From assembly GCF_000003815.2 (NCBI RefSeq), contig NC_049997.1, positions 7,186,695 through 7,250,694 of the forward strand: 64,000 nt of DNA, given 5' to 3'. The stretch's first letter is position 1. Every line of letters begins with the position of its first letter. The DNA comes from Branchiostoma floridae (taxonomy: Eukaryota > Chordata > Leptocardii > Amphioxiformes > Branchiostomatidae). Below, piece after piece: positions 11,396-21,608 of the stretch. The position numbers and the translations under genes are program-made. The notes beneath the pieces were generated by a model. That model did not search any database, had not been told where the DNA came from, and saw only the letters and a program-made list of their open reading frames with translations.

Positions 11396-11985
11396 GGTGG
11401 GTAACCAGGTTCCCAGAGCTAAGAGCCACACAAATATTACCTGTACGGTGTGTTACCTGGTCCCAAGAGCTAAGAGCCACACAAATATTACCTGTAAGGT
11501 GTGTTACCTGGTCCCCAGAGCTAAGAGCCACACAAATATAACCTGTAAGGTGCGTTACCAGGTCCCCAGAGCTAAGAGCCACGCAAATATTACCTGTAAG
11601 GTATGTTACCTGGTCCTCAGAGCTAAGAGCCAAGCAAATATTACCTGTAAGGTGTGTTACCTGGTCTCAAGAGCTAAGAGCCACACAAATATTACCTGTA
11701 AGGTGTGTTACCTGGTCCCCAGAGCTAAGAGCCACACAAATATTACCTGTACGGTGTGTTACCTGGTCCCCAGAGCTTAGAGCCATGCAAATATTACCTG
11801 TACGGTGTGTTACCTGGTCCCCAGAGCTAAGAGCCACGCAAATATTACCTGTAAGGTGTGTTACCTGGTCCCAAGAGCTAAGAGCCACGCAAATATTACC
11901 TGTAAGGTGTGTTACCTGGTCCCAAGAGCTAAGAGCCACGCAAATATTACCTGTAAGGTGTGTTATCTGGTCTCTAGAGAGCTAA
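11396..11985 (-). repeat. 51-bp minisatellite, right arm (about 11-12 copies)
   Basis: This is the reverse complement of the left-arm minisatellite. Three consecutive variant units, translated for recognition only as EDQVTYLTG, GDLVTHLTGY and GDQVTHLTG, occur in the same outer-to-inner order in both arms. The arrays are therefore inverted copies by descent, not independent expansions. The right array is shorter than the left. Confidence 0.93.
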
Positions 11986-12329
11986 AATTTAACCGATGAA
12001 TGAGGGACTAACTAGGGGCAAGGAAGCGACTTGCTTCCGGGATAAATATGCGTAACAAAGTTACTGTTTTGAACCATAAACTCGGGTCAATTCCGATTAC
12101 TTATGTTTCTTAGAATCATATAGAAAAGGACCTACCTGTTTAAGGGCTTACATAGCATGAATATGCTCTAAAAGGCCGTGTTTTATGCGCTCAAATGTTG
12201 AATTATGATATTGTAAGCCAACAGCATGGCGGAACTGCTGTACTGCCGTCGACGAAACTATCCTCACCGATGGGATTGACCAATAGTAGCGTGGCGCTTA
12301 TTGTGTGCGCGCCGCCGTTAAACGGAGGC
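11986..12329 (-). repeat. Right arm of the large inverted repeat; likely UFSP1 promoter
   Basis: Reverse complement of 1698-2044. Differences seen are a handful of substitutions and a small change in the GCGACTGTCGC segment. The outer end (12329) stops 13 bp before the UFSP1 start codon, so the UFSP1 5' UTR and core promoter must lie largely inside this arm. It is CpG-rich and carries the CCAAT-type box GACCAATA (about 12278-12285). Confidence 0.85.
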
Positions 12330-12342
12330 CATAATACCTCAA

Positions 12343-15300
12343 ATGTCGTCTGCTGATCACAAAATGCCCAAATCTCTCCTCAAAAACGTCCATGAGGGTT
12401 TGGCACCTCCGGAAGACACTCCTGGAGAAAGCGTAACGGTTAGAGGAGACTATCTGTACTACCATTATGTCTGTGACGGCGTAGATGACCGGGTAAGGAA
12501 GCCAACGCGTTTGCCCCCCTCCCCATGAATTTGGTCGACGGGCAGTCTAGAGATTCCGTATCTATGGGTGGACGTTTCTACTTCTATCTTTTACCTGTCC
12601 ACCTAATCTTACATGTGAAAGCTAGAAGCAGAAACGTTCACCCATATGGAGTCTTATTTTACATTTATTACATTACCTTTATTGTACATGCATGCGTCAA
12701 CAGTTAGGTACAGGTCACTCATAACAGCTAGACATATGCAGAAAAGCAATAAGATATTATTTAAGTATTTAAAGGCATACTACGCAGTTTTTTGCGCTCA
12801 AATTTGAAATATTCTAGAATTAAGAAATATCAGATTTACTACTACTTTTTGTCACTTTTTGACACTTTTGTGTCATTATTTCACGTCTGCAACGTAAAGG
12901 ATTAGCCTACAAACATTCCGCTCTAGGCACCCTGTAACCTTGTGTCCCCCCAACATGCCCAAGTTAGACCCTCCGGGTCTTGCTTGCCACTGGTAGGTCC
13001 CCCGGGGTGGGGTAATCAGTTAGCACATGCATGGCAGACTGCAGATAAAGAACACAATGGAGATCTTCTTTAGAAACACCTATATCTAATCATTCTAAAA
13101 TAGCATATAATCATGAACTTTTCGTAGGATATCAACAAGCTGAGGTCATATTCCCTTCAAAACTGCAAGAAACCTTGTACAGAAAGCTAGTCTACTGTAC
13201 TCAGAGGAACTGTCAACTGGCCCCCCACTGGGAAGCCAGGCTGATAAGCAAGAAACAACAACACACAGAGGCAGTAACCAGCCTGTGCCCATCTGTTTCT
13301 TGGAAGATCACAATTTTTATACATCATGCTTATGTGGTGCATTGATGTCGCAGCACCTCCCCTGAATATTGGTATGCAATGCTATAGGGTTGATTGAACT
13401 AACAATGTAAAGAAAAAGTAGGAAAAGCTACTTTTTGTTTTGTTCAAAAATCCCGTAGTATGTGCTAAGTTGCTAACCTAACAGGGTTTCTGTACTTCCC
13501 AGGGTTGGGGCTGTGCATACAGAACTCTGCAGTCTCAGTGTTCCTGGGTTCACTTCAAGCAGAAACAGACGTCCACCAACCCCAGACATCCTCCTACAAT
13601 ACTGGACATCCAGAGGGCACTTGTGGAAATGCAGGACAAGCCAGCGAGCTTTGCAGGGTCCCGGGACTGGATCGGGTCTGTGGAAGTTGGCCTCTGTATA
13701 GACTATTTTTATGATGTGAGTTTGGTAATGTTACAATGTTTTAACTTGAAATATCATTTTAGAAGTACTCTCTATTTTGGACTTAATATTTGGATTTTTA
13801 ATTGGATTTAAGGACTGCAACCTGCTAGCTGCCATGCTAGACAGAAATGTCTGGAGCAGCATCATTTGTGGCACCTCGTACTACAAGGATAAACTGAACT
13901 GAACTTAATTTTGTATTAGGTAATATTAATATTTTTTTTATGTTTCCAGGTCCAAAAGTAGAGAATACATGTACACGATCTCATTGTTGCTACAAAAGGC
14001 ATGATTAAGCTAAGGTTGCAGGACAAAACCTCCTAAAAGTCCCTTTTACAATACATATGTTTTACTCAAAACTGTTTTCTTCCTATGCTCTTTGTAGGTT
14101 CCTTGTAAAATTGTACATATCAACAGTGGCAGAGACATTCCAGACAAGATTCCAGAGCTGACAGAACATTTCCAGAGCATAGGATCCCCTGTTATGATGG
14201 GTGAGTGTGGCAGAAGATGATAGTGCACTGTTGTATGAGAGCAAGCCTCTTTGCAAAAGTAGCTTGCAGTACTTGCCTCAACTGCTAGGAGCAGGATGAT
14301 GACCATGTTTTTCTGCATCTGTGATGTTATAAGCCAGTTGGACCTATTTTTATCTTTAATATTTCATTCATTCCTTTAATATTCCATGTCATAAGGAAAG
14401 CTGTATTAATTACATAATTTGTAGTGACCAATTTTTGTGTAATTGCCTTCCTTCATTTTAACGTAATACATAGGAAATTCATCTGAGTTTAGTGTATTAA
14501 GCATTATCAGGAACCTTCCATGCAGACGCTCACTAGTGGGTCCCCATACATTGGACCAAAGGCTTAACACCACCTCTGAAGACCCTTAAGTCATCTTAAC
14601 TTTTCCTTGAGACAGGTTGTTAGGGCAACCATATTTTGTAGACAATATGTTGTGTTTTGATTTTCATTTGAAGTAGCACCATATCGTGTCTTTGCTTGAC
14701 AGCTTAAGTGAAGGTATTGTCCAAAGGAATCATGTCAAGAAAGTTGCATGGTAGGAACTCAGGAACTTGACTTGCTCAATGTCAGATAGGTGTCACATTT
14801 AACAAACATACCTGTATCTGCCATCAGTTTTTTTTTTTACATCATGGCAAGGGCACAGACTGATTGAAGACTAGTCTTGATCATCAACTTTTCATCAGCC
14901 AAATGAACTAAATACAAATAGGGCTGTAAGATTTGTAAAAAAAAACATGTACATTGTGTGTAAAGTTTTGCTAATAGTTATTTCTTACAATGTCAGGACA
15001 CATACGCCCAAATTTACGAATTTCTTGTTGGACTAGTCAAAAAGTAGGTTAGGTAAATGTAGTCCCATAGCCTGTTTGAGGCTGTAGGGACAGTGGGCTG
15101 TTAACCCGTTGTGTCTAGAACATCGTATTGGGAGGGCAAAGCCCAACCTCTTTCCTTCCACCACGTTTTACCACCAGTCTCTAACAAGTGTCAGGTACCC
15201 ACATGTACACCTAGATCAAGGAGCTTTTATCAGATAAAAGCTCCTTGCCTAGATGGAGTGAGAAACGTGTCTAGTGCCTTTCTGACAGATACAGCTCTAG

Positions 15301-18300
15301 CCAGGCATTCCAGGAATCAATCCCACATGCTTTCAGCCTCACATCTGTTAGCCTAGCCACTTGGACATTCAACACCACAGCAGTATATAGTAAACCCCTG
15401 CTTAGCCTATTGAGTCAGTGAAGTCAACCTTGCCTAAGCTTGATGTTTCTGACTTAGGGAGAAGAGATGCTGCTACAGTTATCACTATGGGCCGCTCTTC
15501 ATCTTCATAACATCAGGCCCTATGAACCTGATTTTTTTTAAAAAGGAAGAAGAACAAAGTGGAAGAAATGGAAGAATTCAAGGACAAGGGTTTCATACCC
15601 AGGGCTCGAAATACCACCTGCATATGCAGGTTAATGCAGGTATAATTGGTGTCTGCCTGCACCTAACCTGCACTGGTCCATGTACTGAGTTTATACATAA
15701 ATGTCATATGATATAGGTGTATATGTGGATTGTTATTAGCTGCATTGAATGTTGCCACCTATAGAAAGTATAAAAGAAAAAAAATTGGAATGGTTCCTGA
15801 ACAATTTTAGTATGATCCATACTTCCTACATTGAGAAGGTGCAGGTAAAATTTGTCGGGTGCAGGTAATTTTCAATGTTACCTGCAGCAGGTATGCTGAA
15901 AAAGTATTTCGAGCCCTGATACCCCAATACAGCTGGTTTAGGGTCATCACTGTAGCTCAGGTATTTCCATTATCAGGTAGATCCATTATCTAGTGAATGC
16001 AGTCCCAGAACAATTCTAAAGGCCGAATCTCTTACATAAGGTGTTCAATTATTAATCATGCAGTTCCAAAAATCATTTGTGCCCTTTTCTAAAGTGATGA
16101 AGCATCATAAGCTGATGACAAAGGCGCTGGTGTGACACCAGGAATGTCGCTTCATGCATTTTTCATGATTGATGTATCTTAACATCAAATGAAAATATGT
16201 GTGATGTATCATCAATGGCTTAAACCAGCCCACCTGTTTTGTACAGGTACAGGTGTGTTTTACAGGTGTGCACAGGGTACTCAAGTACAGGAGGGTTCCA
16301 GATTATACAGTACTATACGAGGGGTGATCAATAAGTCCTCGGCCTCATTCAGAAATAATAAGCACAACTCATTTCGAAGCATAGATGTCAAGTGTATATT
16401 TAAGTCTTTCATGAATGTGTACCAAAATTCAAATTATTGTGATCATTACTTTGCAGGCGACACTCAGTAGCGTTAGGTAAGGTAGAAGGGGAAAAACTTG
16501 ACAATTGAGTTGCGACCTGAGGTGTGCGGGTCAACTTTCGCTGCTGAAAGTCAGACAGACACTTCTTTCTGCTTGAAATTGGAAGAGAATCATTATCAAA
16601 TATTTTGACAATGTCTTTTGTTAATGACAAAGGATTTACGGCATAGGGAACTCGACCCACACATGTCTGATCACAATTCACCCTTGTTTTTCTCGCCACT
16701 TACCTTCTGATTTGCAAAAACCGAATGCCTGGAAAGTAATGACTGCAATGATTTGAAATTTGGAGGGACAAAAGGCCTCATATTATCAAGCTGTGCCTCA
16801 AAATTTGAGTTGTGCTTATTATTTCTGAGTGAGGCCGAGGACTTATTGATCACCCCTCGTATGTATCTTTTCCCACTTGTTTTGAGTTGGACAATTTGAC
16901 ATCTGTTTTGGCTGCATTCCCTTTCCTAAAATATTTAGCACTCGTTTGTAAGGACGGCTGTGACCCATGACAATATTTCGCACAAAAAGTTGCCTCTTAT
17001 GTAACAGTTATGGTTGTGTAATTCCTTTATTAAACTACTGAGCATAGAGAGGAAAAAAATCCATAAAATGTCCATTAGAAAGAAAAAAAAATCAGTGATA
17101 TTGCAGCTGCTAATGCATTTTTAGTTCCTTACAAAAGGTAATGGCCAAAAATAAGTGTCCAATTCTTTGATTTATTGTGTGTCTCCCCTAACACATAGAA
17201 AAATGGCTCCAGCTGCTTTTTTGTTGTTTTTATCTGGCTATTTTGTTCTGTTTTGTTTTGTTGATGTCTCACAGCCTAACAGTACAAAAAAAGCCCAATA
17301 AAAACACCTTAAAAAACATCAAAAGACAGATGGAGCCTAACCTCTGCTTGGAGAGTAGTGAAGAAAAATAGTCTCAGTACTTTACAAATGGGCTTAAAAT
17401 ACATAAACATGAACAGGATGTCTTGCTATTGTTGTACCTGTAGGCCCAACCCCATAGAAAAAACAGAGATAGGCATTAAAAGAATCCAGGGTTGCCATAT
17501 GGTTGTGCTGCGATGCTTTGCATGTCAATAAGTCTAAATCCAACTATATTCTTACAGCTGTTCAAAAAATAGCTCAGAACTTTTGTTTGTAGACTGCAAA
17601 CGTTTTGCAATTTTCTAAAATGTTTTCATCCCCATGGTACAAAAAGTTCTCAGATTTGGTAATACCATTACCAGTTATCAGGATATAATGCTTGAAGCAG
17701 CATCATGTATTAAATAAAACCATTGAGGTATGAAGCAGACCAATATGTGTGTTGACAAAGTCAGTGACAAGTGCTGTTGTTTTGTTTTTTACAGAAGACA
17801 TGCTTTCTTTTCCTTTCCTAAAATCATAAAGTTTAATGTATCATAGACAGGACTTAACTTCTGCAACTCTCTTATGATAGACGTGATTTGTAATGGAAAG
17901 AACAAGGTGCAGCAACTCTTAAACATGACAGAATTTACATTACGTACGTAGTTTCCTGAAAAACAGTTAACCACGAAAACAAAGTAGAAAAACTCCTTCT
18001 GTAAGACGTGCTTAAGGTCCTTGCCCTGTCTCAGAAAGATATCAAATTACTTGATTGTTTCTTGCATAACGTGACTGGCATGCCCCGAAGCTTTATCTAT
18101 TGTTCCCCATCTCTACAGTCAGAATGATTAATGGACTCTTCTTCACAGCACAGCCTTTTTTGCCCGCAGTCAATTCTTTTCATTGTACCGTCTGAACGAT
18201 GGACTAGTTACAGGACCACAACGCCTGATAACTGTTATTTACAACGAAGACTAAAATTTGGGTCAATTAAGTCAGAAACCTGAAATTTGTAGGTCTTACA

Positions 18301-20446
18301 AACTAAGGTGTTGTTATGATATTATAGGTTATAAACGTTTACGTTAAGGATTTGTTGTAAATCTACAATCAGGTGAATTGGGATTGTGACATTGTATCTT
18401 CACCTGGATTGTTGTGATTGTATCCATACATTTGTTGTAAACAATGTGTACTAGTATCAAATAATTACAGCTACATGTACAAGTCATGTCTTTGTAATCA
18501 ATTATTACCAAAGTGCAGCAATATGTCTCACAACATAATGTTTTCAAGACACTCCAGAAAACCTCAGCCACCCTTAAGGATATATTGGTCTTATGTTAAG
18601 ATGAAAGATTAACAGTCTCTGGGTAAAGTGATTCTTAATTCTAGAGAACCACTCGAGGATGTGATGTGTCATGGTGTGGTGTGATGGTTCACAAAAGATT
18701 CTATTGTGTACTGAACAATTTGTGTCCTTTAAACCCTCAGGGAAGAACAGTGTTTCAAAGGTTCTAAACGACCCACAGGACAAAATGACAGGTAAAAACA
18801 GCTCTGAAAGACAGCTCAGGACTATGGCATGTTTTAGACTGATTGTATGTCTACTATTCACAGTTCCATGACGATGGTCAATCTTAATTACTGGTCTCTT
18901 AGTTAATTTTTCCCACTGACAGTTTATAATATAGTGACCACCTGTCGACATAGACTTGATTGTGTTGATCCTGAGTGGTCTTCTTTGGCAGCTGCAGTTT
19001 CCACAGGACTTATGTTTTTCGACTGATTGTATGTCTACTATTCACAGTTCCATGACGATGGTCAATCTTACTGCTCCCTTTTAATAGATAATTTTCCTCA
19101 CTGACAGTTTATATATAGTGACCACCTGTCGACATAGACTTGATTGTGTTGATCCTGAGTGGTCTTCTTTGGCAGCTGCAGTTTCCACAGGACTTATGTT
19201 TTTAGACTGATTGTATGTCTACTATTCACAGTTCCATGACGATGGTCAATCTTAATACTGGTCCCTTGGATAATTTTTCCCACTACCAGTCTATATTGAC
19301 CACCTGTCGACATAGGCCAAGTGTCAATCCCGAGTGGTCGTCTTTGGCAGCTGCAGTTTTACCTTTACCGTGATCATGACTTTGTTCTTATACACACAGA
19401 TACGGAGTGTCATTCAGTCTATGAATTCTACGCAAGCTAACGGCAAGACTATTACAGTACGTAATAGGTACAATACAGAATACTGCTCAAAAACAGTTGA
19501 CATATAAACATACGTTACAAGTTTATCTAATTTAGAGAAACTACTTTTTTTTTACAGATACGGTAGTTAAGCTGTAATATCTAAAGTTATGATGATTTCG
19601 AATTCACTGTTTCTTTTTCCCAATGCGTGCAGGTGGAGATACAGATAACTCCTCCAAAGGCATATTTGGGGTTTGTGGATCAGGGAAAAATTCATACCTC
19701 CTAATTGTAGTAAGTATTTGTTAACTGTTTGCTAGCAGTTATCATATTCAGATTCAAAAATTCATTGCAAAGTTGCATGTACTCTGGGACAAAAGTTTTT
19801 GAAAACTTTTTTTTTATATCTTTCCATTCCATTTATAGACTTTTCCAAGTACATGTACTTTATATATGTTTTTATGTTTTTGTCAATAGTTTACACCTGT
19901 ATTGTACTTTTATGTCAATACAGTCAAGTATACCTCCATAATGATGTGACATATGATGGCACGATCGAGACACAGTTTTTCCCGATATCTACGAGCCGAC
20001 AACCTCTCGCCGACAGTTTTTTGTTCAGCGTCTAGATGGAACTGCAATATCGCCATAAAGATATCGGCAGAATTTCTCCCGAATTGTCCGGAGCATTCAC
20101 CTGATAGCTTAGCAGGGGTCCCTGACAACTTCTGCCCGAGTGTAGATGCGTCCCAACTTCGGGAGGGCTCAGTAGCATATAGCACGGGCTCATTAGGCTA
20201 GATAGCTGTTTATGACTAGATCCCTCCTGACATATCCACAGATATCAGTAAAAATTGTGTCTAGATTGGGCCTAAGTCATTGTTGTTTTGTAAACAGTCA
20301 CTTGTGTTTTTCAGGACCCTCACTACCATGGTGCGGTCCAAGACCCCCTAGCCTTGCAGCAGAATGGCTGGGTGAAGTGGCAACATGTCGAAGAATTCAA
20401 GTCAGATTCCTTCTATAATTTCTGCCTTCCCCTTTACAAACAATAA
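12343..20446 (+). CDS. UFSP1: UFM1-specific protease 1, complete, five exons
   Basis: UFSP1 is a papain-fold cysteine protease that trims pro-UFM1 and can remove UFM1 from targets. Coding exons: 12343-12492, 13503-13715, 14098-14200, 19633-19709, 20315-20446; all junctions are GT-AG and the joined frame gives 224 aa. Exon 1 carries the N-terminal L-L-K-N-V-H-E-G-L and the oxyanion region D-Y-L-Y-Y-H-Y (likely Tyr42). Exon 2 opens with [10 protein letters not shown], giving nucleophile Cys54. Exon 4 has G-G-D-T-D-N-S-S-K and exon 5 begins D-P-H-Y, giving Asp182 and His184. Length and triad spacing match mouse UFSP1 (217 aa; Cys53, Asp175, His177). It lacks the long N-terminal region of UFSP2. 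The promoter appears to lie in the right inverted arm; AATAAA follows the stop by 2 bp. Confidence 0.93.
13809..13911 (+). mobile_element. LINE 3' tail in UFSP1 intron 2
   Basis: It reads as the C-terminal end of a LINE reverse-transcriptase ORF ([12 protein letters not shown]) followed by GGCACCTCGTACTACAAGGA and an ACTGA-type tail. The longer copy at 58677-58912 has the same end. It is heavily 5'-truncated. Confidence 0.7.
15217..15247. repeat. Short perfect palindrome AAGGAGCTTTTATC...GATAAAAGCTCCTT
   Basis: A 31-bp inverted repeat (arms CAAGGAGCTTTTATC and its reverse complement). It recurs complete at 35736-35768 and as one arm at 42098-42112. It is too short for an ordinary MITE and looks like a dispersed hairpin family. 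Confidence 0.8.
15600..15918. mobile_element. hAT-like MITE in UFSP1 intron 3
   Basis: Terminal inverted repeats CAGGGCTCGAAATAC and GTATTTCGAGCCCTG. ATACC flanks both ends (15595-15599, 15919-15923). CAGGG ends are typical of hAT elements, but those give 8-bp duplications, so the outer bases may have mutated or the family may differ. The interior is rich in CCTGCA/TGCAGG motifs and has no transposase. Confidence 0.7.
16318..16859. mobile_element. Mariner-type non-autonomous element in UFSP1 intron 3
   Basis: Terminal inverted repeats of at least 53 bp with a single mismatch seen, starting CGAGGGGTGATCAATAAGTC. TA at 16316-16317 and 16860-16861 is the expected Tc1/mariner target duplication. 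The 96-aa minus-strand ORF inside shows no DDE/DDD transposase motif, so I treat it as non-autonomous. A related end lies at 4380-4446. Confidence 0.85.
18838..19358. repeat. 183-bp tandem repeat, three copies, in UFSP1 intron 3
   Basis: Copies begin at 18838, 19021 and 19205 with GACTGATTGTATGTCTACTA, and each contains ACCACCTGTCGACATAG and CTTTGGCAGCTGCAGTTT. The third copy is more diverged and shorter. This explains the repeated short ORFs around 18.6-18.9 kb. Confidence 0.9.
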
Positions 20447-20448
20447 CA

Positions 20449-20454
20449 AATAAA
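20449..20454 (+). promoter_or_regulatory. UFSP1 polyadenylation signal
   Basis: AATAAA starts 3 bases after the UFSP1 stop codon, which implies a very short 3' UTR. Confidence 0.7.
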
Positions 20455-21039
20455 GTTCTAATTTTACAGTTTTGTTCTTCATTCAGTTTTATAGATATAA
20501 TGTACTAAGTCTTCACTAAGTTAAGCCACAAACAATCCATTATACTGGATTTGTGGGTATTATTAAAACAAAATGGGACCTACCAGCTGTTTTTGAAACA
20601 CACATTTCATGTGCCACACATGATATCGTCTGTAGACGTGCTTACACACAGCGGGGTTATACCGCCCCTTACGGGGCTTTTGCTGGCTAATTACAAGACG
20701 GGGATTTGCCAGGTCTCCCATCATGATGTACAAAAATACTTGAAAAGACCTTGAATTTTTTATAGACCGGCATAATGCTGTAAACCCACATAATGCTACT
20801 CCAATTCTGTATTTTTCAACATGGTTATTTTATTCATTGGTTTGACTGAAATAGTCGACAGCTATTTAGGGCAATTATAGAGTTATAGTGAATGGACACT
20901 CAGTACCATCTACATTTGTAAATCCCAAGTCGAACACCTTAACCACAAAAGCCCACCTTTTCCCCTCTATGGTTAACGTTTTTAACAATCATTAAGAGAG
21001 ACAAGTGACAAGTTGATATCAAAGCATGGTGTAAGAAAC
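20455..21039. other. Spacer between the convergent UFSP1 and mini-mucin gene ends
   Basis: No gene seen. It separates the plus-strand UFSP1 poly(A) signal from the minus-strand mini-mucin poly(A) signal. Short ORFs here look random. Confidence 0.4.
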
Positions 21040-21045
21040 TTTATT
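21040..21045 (-). promoter_or_regulatory. Polyadenylation signal for mini-mucin gene A
   Basis: TTTATT on the plus strand is AATAAA on the minus strand, about 565 bp past the stop codon. It would define a 3' UTR of roughly 0.6 kb. Confidence 0.55.
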
Positions 21046-21608
21046 GACAGACAAAGGTTATTATTGCATAGCCAGTAGCCTCTTCACAACTCTTTATAAT
21101 GGTACAGTCGGTCATTAAGGCACGCGTGAATTGCACAAGAGATAAAATGATAGTCACACCTATTAAACTAAAAAGTACAACATAAAAAAGCATGGACAGT
21201 CTCGGAAGCAAATACTGGTCGATAAAGTCACTGTAGTCTACATTTGTTTTTGTTTTTCATCGAGACGTCATCGCTACTGAACCTGAAAGGTTGAAGTAAC
21301 TCAAACTCGCTGACCAATGGTATGAAAGCCAGGTGTAACAGGATCTAGTGGTGCATTCTGATTGGGTAATCTGTTAGACTTCTGACCAATCACAATGTTC
21401 GCTGTCACAAGTTTAGATGAGTTCTAGTTAGTGAAAGTTTGTGGATGTTTAGTACAGTTCACAGTAAGATTACTCGTTCCAATTATCATAATTCTTAGAT
21501 GTGAAACTAAAGGGGTCCGCTTCCCATGCAGCTACATCTACATCTGCCAATCACAGTGCTGGAATAATTTGACGTGGATTCTGATTGGACGTTGACGTGA
21601 TGATATCA

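Noticed and set aside
11295-11999. ORFs in the right-arm minisatellite
   Set aside because: Same 51-bp unit artefact as the left array.
1698-12329. Autonomous DNA transposon bounded by the inverted arms
   Set aside because: No transposase is seen in the interior and no target duplication at the outer ends; a foldback or duplication origin is left open instead.
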